In this document: positions 50,776-59,474 of the stretch, piece after piece | Position numbering within the stretch: the stretch's first letter is position 1 | Layout of the letters: each line of letters begins with the position of its first letter | Assembly: GCA_008690995.1 (NCBI GenBank) | Contig: VRMN01000004.1 | Span: 868,001 to 932,000 of the forward strand | Direction: 5' to 3' | From: Porphyridium purpureum | Lineage: Eukaryota > Rhodophyta > Bangiophyceae > Porphyridiales > Porphyridiaceae | DNA length: 64,000 nt | Translations under genes and position numbers: made by a program | Notes under the pieces: model-generated | Seen by the model: only the letters and a program-made list of their open reading frames with translations | What the model was told of the DNA's origin: nothing | The model's database searches: none

Positions 50776-53700
50776 TCATTCTGTGCTGTGAGCGTGGTCA
50801 CGGAATTGACTCGGTGACCACGTCAATATTGACGGCACCTGGTAAGTATTAAGCGGCCCCGTCACCGAGCCGTGGTTCGCATATGCGATGGCCTTCTTGG
50901 CAAGGTACCACGCGATCTTCATGTCGTCCGCCAGCTCTGGGTATGTTCTCATATGAGCAGCCACGCCTTGTCCTGTCCTGCACTCGTCGCATACGCAGAG
51001 CTCTCGCAGTGGCGGCGGTATTAACCCGGTGCCGCCTTCCTGCAGCGAGACCAAATGATCGCTTAGTGCCTGCCGCATGCGGAGCTTGGTTTCCGACACG
51101 AAGTAATCGCACCAGCAGCGAGCCCGCTGTCGCTCATATGAAAGGATATCCTCCATCATGCGCTGACCCGGATAATGCCGGATATACCCAGGTCGCCACG
51201 TACTGTTCATATGTTGGCACCAGGGCAAGTTCGGCGGGTGAGGCCAATCTGGGCTCGAGCCAATTGCCTGTACGACCGGTCGGATATCCCAGTACATGTT
51301 GTACTCGTTGACGATATCGTCCCACACAGGAAATCGGCGCGTGTCCAGAACGTCAAACGCAAGCTTGCGGGATATTCCATACGGCCTGCGTCGATTTCCA
51401 GGGAAGTACTCCAGCAACTCCTGGATATCCTCCACTTGCAAAGCCATCTGGCGAGCCCGGGCCCGGCGCATTTCGACGAGCATTATGCGCACAATATTGT
51501 GGCATATGCTGTGCGCGAAGTGGCGCCGCGCCTGGCCTGCTACCAGTTCGACGAGCGGTGGGTTCGTGGATATCCGCCACCTGCCCGGTCTTCTGGGTTC
51601 GGCGATGCAGCCGGCTAAGGCAGCAAAATCTGTGACGTGCCATGTTAAAAGACATCTCTCCATATGGTCGACGAAAGCGTCCGAGAAGCCTTCCGTACAG
51701 ATTGCGCCGGCAAAAAGGAAGGGCGCGAATGCGTAATTTTGTTCGCATATGCGGCAGACGCCAACGGCCTTCCTGCACAATTCGCACATGCTATAATTGC
51801 GCATGAACCTGTCATCCACGTGAAAGTTCGACAGTTCTATGCTGTACATGTTCGCCACCTTAAAGGCATATGTCATGCGCAGGCAGCTAGTGCATGTCGG
51901 GTGCAGGGTCGTGCACTCGTAGATGAACTGGTCTGTCACCGGAAATTGACAGATCAAGCAGTCTTGGATATCCACGTGTGCGGACGCGGGAAGTGCACGC
52001 ACAGCTGCTGATATCGGACTTCGCACGATGTCCACATCGCTCCAACTTTGGCTGGCCGCTGGCAATCGCATATGCCCATAAGTACCGCCTGCGAGGCTGG
52101 ACGTGCGGTACGTTTGCGGGGCAAAAGGCTCCTCAACACGGGTGCCATGTGGCGTGCGCGGCTCGGATGGGCGTGGTAGCATCTCCGCCGCACGTTCAAG
52201 GCCCCTCTGCAGCTGCCAGCCATCCACCCACAATCGCCTGAGCATGGCGACCCAGACACTATATGGCGCGGACCCCCCATACTCTATTGATCGCACATTA
52301 GATGTGCACTGGTGTCCGCGGTACATATGTCTTCGGGTCACGTTGCCAGATAACCATTGCACCCACACGCTGCTGCTCCCCCGATCCCAGGCAAAGGCAG
52401 TCTCTTGCGCCTTCCAATACTGGATTGCTGCCGTGTCGAGCTCGATGGATGCTGCGTGCGAGGCTGCATCAATATTGAGGTCTTCAGGAAGGCCAAAGTT
52501 GATCCTGCTACCTCCGTGCTCCATATGGAAGCTGCCAAACACCTTGGCAATGGCTAAGTCCGTGTCCCTCGGTGTGGCATGCAGTTCGGGCAGGTCGTCC
52601 CACAGGTAGTCATGCGTCACATGTGCGAATATTCGATTGTGCGCCTCTACCGTGTGGTCCCATAGCTCAATGCCCCATTCCAGGATGTTGCCCATGCCGA
52701 CATCGAAGCGTGGTGCGAGTAATTCTGGGACGTGCGTTCCATCTGGATTTATCGCGTCCCGGAACGCATACAATTGCGTCCTCGCAATCGAAGGCCAAGC
52801 ATACAGCTGAGCGCTCCGCAGCCGTGCTACACATATGTCGACGGCGTGCCGCTCGGAGTAGCGTGGGACGGTATAAGTCTGCCCATCTGCAGAAATCTGC
52901 TGGGTCGGGACATTTTCCATCCTGAAGGCTTCGCGCAGCCGGCGCCCATGATACTCTGTATGGTGTGGCGGCCAGCGAAACACCCTTTGCGGCTGTTCAT
53001 CCATCTCGGTGGGTCCATATGGGAAGACCGACCCCGAGTAGTCAGCGGATACGACACGGCTCCGGAGCTCTTGGACCAAGTTTCGCATATGCGCAAGAGC
53101 AGCATCTCTGCCAAACCATATGGTAGCATACGTGCTGATATCGAGGAGCGTTGTCGCAAAGTCCATCATCACGCGCACGGCGCGGATGCGTTCTAAGCGC
53201 GCCAAGCATCCCTTCGGGAACAATTCGTCACCGTCTCTTGCCCTGCGCGGACGTGTCGGCATCGTCTCCACATGGAGCCTTGGGCCTTCGTGGACGAAGA
53301 TGACGGCCGGGTATCCTGTTGTGTTGCACGGGCATGCAATATTGCGCGGCAATTGAGGAAGCCGATAAGCGTTGCGAGTAAGCCTCGAGATGCGCTCCAC
53401 CGCATCATCGTGGCCGCGAACCACCAACGCAGCATCATATGATGGCGCACCGTGCGCAGCAGGCATAAGCGTGCGCAACTGGTAAAAATGAGCATATGCA
53501 CTGTTCCAGCCGTCACTTCGTGTCGGCTTTGGGCTGAGCTCATATGGACCAACGGTTGTCAGGCGGCGAGGCCATTCGCACCTCTGCTTCAGCAGCCACG
53601 CCTCCAAGTCTAGACTCTCTTGAATGCGCGCACGTCTCGGATATCCGAGTGCACCTGCGTCAGTGCGCCTGCGCTTATGTCCATATGACAGCTGGCGCGG

Positions 53701-53988
53701 AGCACTTTGGTCGGCAATTGCGCCCGTGAATTCGTCATATGACCACGCAAAGAGGCGTTCCGTGCGCTGCGCCGCCAGAAACATGCGATACAGTGCCACC
53801 TCCCACTCTCCCATATGAGCTGAATAGTGGTGCTGCCCATATGGGGTTTCTGCGATCCAGTGGGCCACCGTGACGCCACCACGTAGACACTTGAGAGCTC
53901 CAACAATATTGCTGAAGTACATCAAAAACGCATGGCTCACTGCGATGCCCAGGTGCGCCTCGCGGGCTCCGATATCGGCGTGAGACAT
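50776..53988 (-). CDS. Orphan 1,070-residue protein with a RING-like finger; gene saturated with N-ATAT-N' palindromes
   Basis: The ATG at 53988 lies 34 bp from the Gypsy LTR; the open frame continues into the LTR without a better start. I recognise no full-length family. At about residues 677-738 the spacing C-x2-C-x11-C-x3-H-x2-C-x2-C-x32-C-x2-C fits a C3HC4 RING finger (DCLICQF; CTTLHPTCTSC; CELC), followed by another CRIC pair. A second cluster, CVCDEC, lies near the C-terminus. The rest is rich in Trp, Tyr, His and Arg with no signal peptide or TM segment. RING proteins are usually ubiquitin ligases; that role is inference. The DNA holds 38 CATATG, GATATC or AATATT sites in all codon phases. 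It could belong to an undescribed mobile element, to a virus-derived gene or to a lineage-specific family. Confidence 0.7.
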   Translation of the reverse strand: MSHADIGAREAHLGIAVSHAFLMYFSNIVGALKCLRGGVTVAHWIAETPYGQHHYSAHMGEWEVALYRMFLAAQRTERLFAWSYDEFTGAIADQSAPRQLSYGHKRRRTDAGALGYPRRARIQESLDLEAWLLKQRCEWPRRLTTVGPYELSPKPTRSDGWNSAYAHFYQLRTLMPAAHGAPSYDAALVVRGHDDAVERISRLTRNAYRLPQLPRNIACPCNTTGYPAVIFVHEGPRLHVETMPTRPRRARDGDELFPKGCLARLERIRAVRVMMDFATTLLDISTYATIWFGRDAALAHMRNLVQELRSRVVSADYSGSVFPYGPTEMDEQPQRVFRWPPHHTEYHGRRLREAFRMENVPTQQISADGQTYTVPRYSERHAVDICVARLRSAQLYAWPSIARTQLYAFRDAINPDGTHVPELLAPRFDVGMGNILEWGIELWDHTVEAHNRIFAHVTHDYLWDDLPELHATPRDTDLAIAKVFGSFHMEHGGSRINFGLPEDLNIDAASHAASIELDTAAIQYWKAQETAFAWDRGSSSVWVQWLSGNVTRRHMYRGHQCTSNVRSIEYGGSAPYSVWVAMLRRLWVDGWQLQRGLERAAEMLPRPSEPRTPHGTRVEEPFAPQTYRTSSLAGGTYGHMRLPAASQSWSDVDIVRSPISAAVRALPASAHVDIQDCLICQFPVTDQFIYECTTLHPTCTSCLRMTYAFKVANMYSIELSNFHVDDRFMRNYSMCELCRKAVGVCRICEQNYAFAPFLFAGAICTEGFSDAFVDHMERCLLTWHVTDFAALAGCIAEPRRPGRWRISTNPPLVELVAGQARRHFAHSICHNIVRIMLVEMRRARARQMALQVEDIQELLEYFPGNRRRPYGISRKLAFDVLDTRRFPVWDDIVNEYNMYWDIRPVVQAIGSSPDWPHPPNLPWCQHMNSTWRPGYIRHYPGQRMMEDILSYERQRARCWCDYFVSETKLRMRQALSDHLVSLQEGGTGLIPPPLRELCVCDECRTGQGVAAHMRTYPELADDMKIAWYLAKKAIAYANHGSVTGPLNTYQVPSILTWSPSQFRDHAHSTE

Positions 53989-54021
53989 CGGGTCCGACGC
54001 GGCCGTCTCGTCACGGCGCAA

Positions 54022-54322
54022 TGTTACCAATGCTGTGCCTTTTTTTACTCTCTGCGTCTTCTTCTTACCTCTTCTCTCTCCGAGCAAGACCTGACCGGCT
54101 AGTCCGGGCAGGCGCGTCGCCTTTTTATACCCTTACTTCCGCCAGGGACAGCAAGGCGCCAAGAGAAATGACAATGCAAACCATTGGCATTTCTGCGCGC
54201 GTCTAGAAGGTTCTGGAACCTCTAGAAGCTTCTAGAAACGGTTAAACGGTCTACCGGTTTAACGGCTTACCGGTTTCGGATTAACCGAACCGTTCTAGGT
54301 GACTGGGGTCGAACGGATAACA
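54022..54322 (-). repeat. 3' LTR of the Gypsy element (copy A)
   Basis: 301 bp. On the minus strand: U3 with a GAA/TTC array at 54202-54239, then a TATA box GGGTATAAAAAGG near 54120-54132, then a purine-rich R/U5. It lies 34 bp upstream of the 1,070-codon ORF and points toward it. Confidence 0.93.
54202..54239 (-). promoter_or_regulatory. Heat-shock-element-like array in the Gypsy LTR U3
   Basis: The sequence TCTAGAAGGTTCTGGAACC followed by TCTAGAAGCTTCTAGAAAC shows alternating GAA and TTC units at 2-nt spacing, with at least two perfect runs of GAA-nn-TTC-nn-GAA. That is the canonical heat-shock-factor binding pattern. It sits about 75-110 bp upstream of the TATA box in element orientation. 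The same array is in the solo LTR (48411-48448) and, in shorter form, in the other LTR (about 59366-59391). Confidence 0.75.
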
Positions 54323-54441
54323 TCTCCCCCCCTCTTGGCTCGACGTCTCGGCGAGACTTCAAACTAAGTTGCATTCTTGGCTCGAGGAACCCGCGCTCCG
54401 GGAGAAAACCTCTGCCTAGCAAACTTCTCACAATACCCAAG

Positions 54442-57400
54442 TCATTCAGAGTCAGACTCTTCGATAATTTTCATCAAGTCTGGCTCAGAATCGGACGCCG
54501 GCATTTCGTCGGGTACTTCTTCATCATTTTCCCCTGCCATGTAGTCTTCGCGTCCATAGTATGGCTTCAGATGTTGGATCGGAAAAACATCATGACAAGC
54601 CACACCCTCAGGCAAAACCACTCGGTAAGCATGCGAGCTTACCTTCTCAATGACAGGCACCGGACCAAGAAACTTTGGTGCCTCCAAATCACTCTTGTTC
54701 GGCCGCAGTTGCGGCGCCGTGACCAACACTTGATCACCAACTTGAAACTCCCGGGCATCCTTGCGTCGATCGAAGAACTTCTGCATTCTCCACTGGGCTT
54801 CGATCAAATTGTCGCGGACTTCTTCATGGACTTTGCACAGGCGAAACCAGTGCTCCGCCATGTCCTTTGTCTGTCCGTCGCGCGCAGGCCTCCACCCTTC
54901 GCTCGGTGGAAACCAAGGATCCCTTCCATATACCACTTTGAACGGCACGAATCCAGTGGCACTGCTTGGTGCAGAGTTGTACGCAAACTCGTACAACGGC
55001 AAGTCTCGCACCCAGCCACTATTCGTCGCCATTAACTTGAGCATTTCCCGAATCACGCGGTTCACTCGCTCAGTTTGGCCATCTGTCTGCGGGTGGTTGG
55101 CGGTAGACATTGCCAACTTCATGCCCACCCGCTTGCTCAGCTGCTGCCAAAATGTTGACGTAAACAGCGGATCTCGGTCCGATACAATCGACTTGGGGTA
55201 TCCGAAGCGGCTCACGACGTGCTTCACGAACAAGTCAGCGCAACGCTTTGCTGTCAAGTCCTTGCGCGTCGGGATAAACAGCGCCATCTTCGAATAGCGA
55301 TCCACCACAGTCATGATTGCATCACAGCTGCCTTCGCTCCGAGGCAGCTCCGTCACGAAGTCCATCGAGATGTCGACCCAAGGTCCTTCTGGGATCGACA
55401 AGGGCTTCAGCTTTCCAAACGACCGATTCTCTGACTTTGTCACTTGGCATGCATGACAAGTCTTCACAAAACGGCTCACGTCTCGCTTCATCTTTGGCCA
55501 GTAGAAGCGAGTGATCAAAGATGCATACGTCGTGTCTGCCCCACGGTGTCCTGCTGTCGGGATATCGTGGTGGAGTTGCATGACACGCTCTCTGAACTTC
55601 CTCGGCACGCAAACGCGATTCCTCAAGTACAAGAGCCCAGCTTCGGTTCGAAAACCCTGGTGGGTCGGTAAATTACCCATCAAAGTACCAAAGTCTGGGT
55701 CACTCGAGTACGAACCCACGAATGCTTGGAAACTCGTACCAAATTCATCACATCGAACCTGGTACTCTAGCGCATGTAACTCTGGCTTCCTCGACAAAGC
55801 ATCGGCTACCACGTTCGACTTTCCCTTCACATAGTCGATTATGATATCAAACTCGGCTAAAAAGTCCAGCCACCGTGCTTGCCGGCCATTCAGCTCCTTC
55901 TGCGTCATCAAATGTTTCAACGCCTCATGATCTGTATGCAGCACAAACTTTGCTCCGTATAGATAAGGTCGAAACTCTCGCAGACAGTGAATGACGGCCA
56001 TGAGCTCACCTTCATAACTGCTGTACCTGGTCTCTCGGTCCAGCAGCTTCCTTGACGTAAACGCGACCGGTCTGCCTTCCTGTGCCAGCCATCCCCCCAC
56101 CGCGACTTCAGAGCGGTCCGTGTACACCTCAAATGGCTTTTCAGGGTCTGGCAAGGCCAACACCGGCGCTTCCGTCAACATCCCGACAATCTTCTTGAAG
56201 GCCGACTTGCCTTCATCTCCCAGTTCGATCAGCTGCTTCTTCGACTTTGCGTTCTGCAACAGCGAAGTCAGCGGCGCCACGACGGTAGAGTATCCTTTGA
56301 CAAACCTGCGAAACCAGTTTGTCATTCCCAAAAAGGATCTCAACTCCGTCACCGTCTTTGGCACGGGCCAATCTCTCAAAGCTTCCACCTTCCGTGGATC
56401 CATCTTCACGCAACCGTTTCCCACAATGTTCCCCAGGTATTCGACTTCAGAAACGAAGAAGCTGCACTTCTTGCGCTTCAAACGATACCCCGCCTTTTGC
56501 AAGCGCGACAACACTTCCTTCAGGACCTCAGCATGCGACTGCCTATCCTTGGTAAAGACCAAAATATCGTCCAAGTAGACAATGACGGTCTTGTCCAGCA
56601 GATCTGCAAACAGCTCGTTCATGGCCCTCTGAAATGTTGCCGGCGCGTTGCAAAGACCAAACGGCATCACATGGAACTCGAACTGTCCGTACCTGGTCTG
56701 GAACGCGGTCTTCGGCACGTCCTCTCTCCGAACACGCAACTGGTGGTATCCCGATGCCAAATCCAACTTTGAAAAACAATGAGCTGCGCCCAGTCGATCC
56801 AGCAACTCATCCATGTTTGGCAACGGATACCGGTCCTTCACAGTTGCGTCGTTCAACGCCCGATAATCGACGCACATCCTCATGCTGCCGTCTTTCTTCT
56901 TCACGAGCAGCACGGGTGCTCCAAACGGGCTCTGACTCGGCTGGACGAATCCTTTGTCCAGCAAGTCATCCAAAGTCTCTCGGAGGACTTTCAACTCCGC
57001 AGGGCTCAGTCGGTAGACCCTGCCCACTCTCACAGGCTTTTCATCTTTCAGCCTAATCACATGCTCCACTGTTCGGCTCTCAGGCAGCCCTCGCGGCTCC
57101 TCGAACAGATTTTCGAAATCATTGAGCATCTTCTTCACAGAGTCAGCTTCTTTGCGCTCCACTGAACAGGGCTCCTCCCTTCCTTTCAGCACGCCGAGGT
57201 AGCACTCTTCTACCTCCTGACTCTTCAACAGCCGACGGAGCTCTTTCCGCGGCACCAGCATCTGCGTCATGCTCCAGGCCCTCTTCTCTCCGTAGGCCAA
57301 CATGCCAGACTGCCAATCAATCACTGGGTTCTCCCGCTTCAGCCACTCCATGCCCAAGATTGCGTCTTGTCCCGCAATCCGGCAAATGGCAAAGTTAGCG

Positions 57401-57933
57401 GTTCCTGAGTACCCATCGCTCAGTGTAAACTTGACATTGGAAATTTCTCCGGCTGTCTCCAATACAGACCCGTCTGCCAGGGTCACATGATCTCTCTTCC
57501 ACGACGCCTTCTGCTTCAGGCCGTCGGATTTCAGCACAAAGTCCACGCTCATAAAGTTGTCCGTCGCGCCACTGTCAATCAAAAACGTGGCCTCTCCGTC
57601 GGACTTGTGCACTTTTCCTCGAACTCGAAGAAGCATGGCAGCTCCCATCCCTCCAAGTTCCTTGATCACGGGCTGATTTGCGCTCGAGTTTCGCCCACAA
57701 GGTGTCGGACAGCCAGACCTTGGCTTACCAAGGCCACCACAGCGGTCTCCATTGCCGCCCCTAGAGGTCTCGTAACGTCTGCGAGCCTCCTTTCCCTCTG
57801 ACTGTCCGAGGAACCTCTCTACTCGAGCTCCTCGTTTTTTGACTCCAGCGAGTCTCCCTCCAGCTGCTGGATAGTCTTCCTTGCCTCGGGACACTTCCTG
57901 GCGATGTGTCCCGGCCTTCCACAATTCCAGCAT
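54442..57933 (-). CDS. Gypsy Pol polyprotein
   Basis: About 1,163 codons. Parts in order on the minus strand: protease with FLIDSGATDNF near 57570; reverse transcriptase (about 57000-56500) with FCVDYRALN-like MCVDYRALND, PFGLCNAPATFQ and YLDDILVF; RNase H (about 56150-55800) with VYTDRSEVAVGG; an integrase zinc region (HHDIPTAGHRG...CHACQ) near 55570-55440; the integrase core (about 55400-54900); and a C-terminal part ending in an acidic tail. No chromodomain is evident. Family: Ty3/Gypsy. Confidence 0.92.
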   Translation of the reverse strand: MLELWKAGTHRQEVSRGKEDYPAAGGRLAGVKKRGARVERFLGQSEGKEARRRYETSRGGNGDRCGGLGKPRSGCPTPCGRNSSANQPVIKELGGMGAAMLLRVRGKVHKSDGEATFLIDSGATDNFMSVDFVLKSDGLKQKASWKRDHVTLADGSVLETAGEISNVKFTLSDGYSGTANFAICRIAGQDAILGMEWLKRENPVIDWQSGMLAYGEKRAWSMTQMLVPRKELRRLLKSQEVEECYLGVLKGREEPCSVERKEADSVKKMLNDFENLFEEPRGLPESRTVEHVIRLKDEKPVRVGRVYRLSPAELKVLRETLDDLLDKGFVQPSQSPFGAPVLLVKKKDGSMRMCVDYRALNDATVKDRYPLPNMDELLDRLGAAHCFSKLDLASGYHQLRVRREDVPKTAFQTRYGQFEFHVMPFGLCNAPATFQRAMNELFADLLDKTVIVYLDDILVFTKDRQSHAEVLKEVLSRLQKAGYRLKRKKCSFFVSEVEYLGNIVGNGCVKMDPRKVEALRDWPVPKTVTELRSFLGMTNWFRRFVKGYSTVVAPLTSLLQNAKSKKQLIELGDEGKSAFKKIVGMLTEAPVLALPDPEKPFEVYTDRSEVAVGGWLAQEGRPVAFTSRKLLDRETRYSSYEGELMAVIHCLREFRPYLYGAKFVLHTDHEALKHLMTQKELNGRQARWLDFLAEFDIIIDYVKGKSNVVADALSRKPELHALEYQVRCDEFGTSFQAFVGSYSSDPDFGTLMGNLPTHQGFRTEAGLLYLRNRVCVPRKFRERVMQLHHDIPTAGHRGADTTYASLITRFYWPKMKRDVSRFVKTCHACQVTKSENRSFGKLKPLSIPEGPWVDISMDFVTELPRSEGSCDAIMTVVDRYSKMALFIPTRKDLTAKRCADLFVKHVVSRFGYPKSIVSDRDPLFTSTFWQQLSKRVGMKLAMSTANHPQTDGQTERVNRVIREMLKLMATNSGWVRDLPLYEFAYNSAPSSATGFVPFKVVYGRDPWFPPSEGWRPARDGQTKDMAEHWFRLCKVHEEVRDNLIEAQWRMQKFFDRRKDAREFQVGDQVLVTAPQLRPNKSDLEAPKFLGPVPVIEKVSSHAYRVVLPEGVACHDVFPIQHLKPYYGREDYMAGENDEEVPDEMPASDSEPDLMKIIEESDSE

Positions 57934-58622
57934 TTGAGCTCGGTACGAACACGCCTCTGACCCTGCACATGTCCCAGCTCCATCGGGACAGGTCCTTCCT
58001 GCGCTGCGCGACCGAAAAATGGCGTCCTCACACTTGAATCACGCACGCCGCGGGTCGCATGAATGGCGTCGTCCACGACCACCGCCACCTGCGCAGCCTC
58101 CGCGAACGTACTCACTCCTCGCTTGTACACTTCCAAGCGGACCTCGGGCTTCAGACCCCTCACAAAGCGGTCCATCATTTCTGCGTCCGACAAGTCCGGA
58201 ATCACGAGTGCCGCGTCCTGAAAAGCCGCCACATACGCATGGGCCGGGCCTTTCTGCGAAAGACGCGTCAACTTGTCCCTTGCACGCCTGATCGAATCCT
58301 GCGGCGTGAACCGAGCACTCACGAGGGCAGCAAAATCATTCCACGTCGTGGGGATCTCCTGCGGGTAGCGCTCGCAGTTCAGAACCCACCAATGAAGCGC
58401 CTCTCCCTCGAAGTAGTCTGATGCCAAGTCCACAGCACGCCTCTCCGCAAGCAGACGTTTCTCCAAATCGTCCGGGTGGATGCTCTCCAACAACCGGCCC
58501 AAGATCTTCTTTCTCGCCTGGAACAACCACGTCTTCACAACCAGAAGGTCCCTCTTCCCGTCGAACCTCATCAGACGGGCCTCCTTCGGGCCACGTGGTC
58601 CCAGCGTCTCCGAATCAATCTC
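57819..58622 (-). CDS. Gypsy Gag protein
   Basis: About 267 residues from the ATG near 58622 (MEIDSETLGP). A retrotransposon Gag core (LASDYFEGEALHWW..., FAALVSARFTP, FVRGLKPEVR) precedes a CCHC knuckle (CWNCGRPGHIARKC). The 3' end overlaps the pol frame. Confidence 0.88.
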   Translation of the reverse strand, partial: EIDSETLGPRGPKEARLMRFDGKRDLLVVKTWLFQARKKILGRLLESIHPDDLEKRLLAERRAVDLASDYFEGEALHWWVLNCERYPQEIPTTWNDFAALVSARFTPQDSIRRARDKLTRLSQKGPAHAYVAAFQDAALVIPDLSDAEMMDRFVRGLKPEVRLEVYKRGVSTFAEAAQVAVVVDDAIHATRGVRDSSVRTPFFGRAAQEGPVPMELGHVQGQRRVRTELKCWNCGRPGHIARKCPEARKTIQQLEGDSLESKNEELE

Positions 58623-58646
58623 CATGCTTTCTGGAAACAAGCACAC

Positions 58647-59193
58647 TCAACGACGACAACGACACAAACAGCGAGTCTCCGCTGCTCACACTCTCGAACA
58701 GCTGCGCGCAACACGAACGGGCTTCGATTGCCCTCACGAACACGAACCGACACACGAAGCAGTCCTCTCACTCACACACACGCACAGCAATCCGCTCACG
58801 CACACACAACAAAGCACACAGCAATCCTCCTCTGTTGCGCTGGATGGGGAGCGGCCCGGGCCTTTGCACTGGGGCGGGGATTATAGATGCGATCTTGTAT
58901 GGAGGTGTTCGGCGCCTACCTTCGCAAAGGTGGTCGTGCGACACTAAGATGAATCCTAGTGAAGGCTGACCGTTACGGCTCTTGCCTACTAATACGTGCT
59001 AAGGCAGAGAGCGAGTCCGCCGTCAAGGCCTAGGCCTATCGTACAGCCAAGACTGAGACCCGCTTCCACCCGTCGCACCCTCCGGATCGACTTACTCGAA
59101 CCCCCTTACCCGCAGACTCTCCCACCCAGGCAACCCCAGAGAAACTCTAAGAGAACCTTAGAGCAACCCCAGGTAACCAGCGATGATACCAAA
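58647..59193 (-). other. Gypsy 5' leader
   Basis: Untranslated leader between the 5' LTR and gag, with C/A-rich stretches on the plus strand (for example 58766-58812) and the primer-binding site at its LTR edge. No gene. Confidence 0.7.
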
Positions 59194-59474
59194 TGTTACC
59201 AATGCTGTGCCTTTTTTTACTCTCTGCGTCTTCTTCTTACCTCTTCTCTCTCCGAGCAAGACCTGACCGGCTAGTCCGGGCAGGCGCGTCGCCTTTTTAT
59301 ACCCTTACTTCCGCCAGGGACAGCAAGGTGCCAAGAGAGATGACAATGCAAATCATTGGCATTTCTGGAACCTCTAGAAGCTTCTAGAAACGGTTAAACG
59401 GTCTACCGGTTTAACGGCTTACCGGTTTCGGATTAACTGAACCGTTCTAGGTCACTGGGGTCGAACGGATAACA
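59194..59474 (-). repeat. 5' LTR of the Gypsy element (copy B)
   Basis: 281 bp, same ends as copies A and C, with the TATA box and a shorter GAA/TTC array. Its right edge joins the D2 segment exactly as copy C joins D1. Confidence 0.93.

Larger units (their letters stand above)
54022..59474 (-). mobile_element. Ty3/Gypsy LTR retrotransposon, looks whole
   Basis: 5,453 bp on the minus strand, with LTRs at both ends (TGTTATCC...GGTAACA read on the minus strand). Just inside the 5' LTR lies a primer-binding site starting TGGTATCA (plus-strand complement at about 59175-59191), fitting an initiator-Met-type tRNA. Just before the 3' LTR is a clear polypurine tract (AAGAGGGGGGGAGA, complement at 54323-54336). 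Gag and Pol frames are long and overlap, as usual in Gypsy. The LTRs differ at about 2% of aligned sites. The flanks (CGCAA and CTTAA) do not match, so recombination after insertion is likely. Confidence 0.93.

Noticed and set aside
50821-53978. CRISPR-like array suggested by regularly recurring CATATG/GATATC sites
   Set aside because: Spacing is irregular, repeat units are only 6-14 bp palindromes of differing sequence, and they lie within a continuous open frame in a eukaryotic context.
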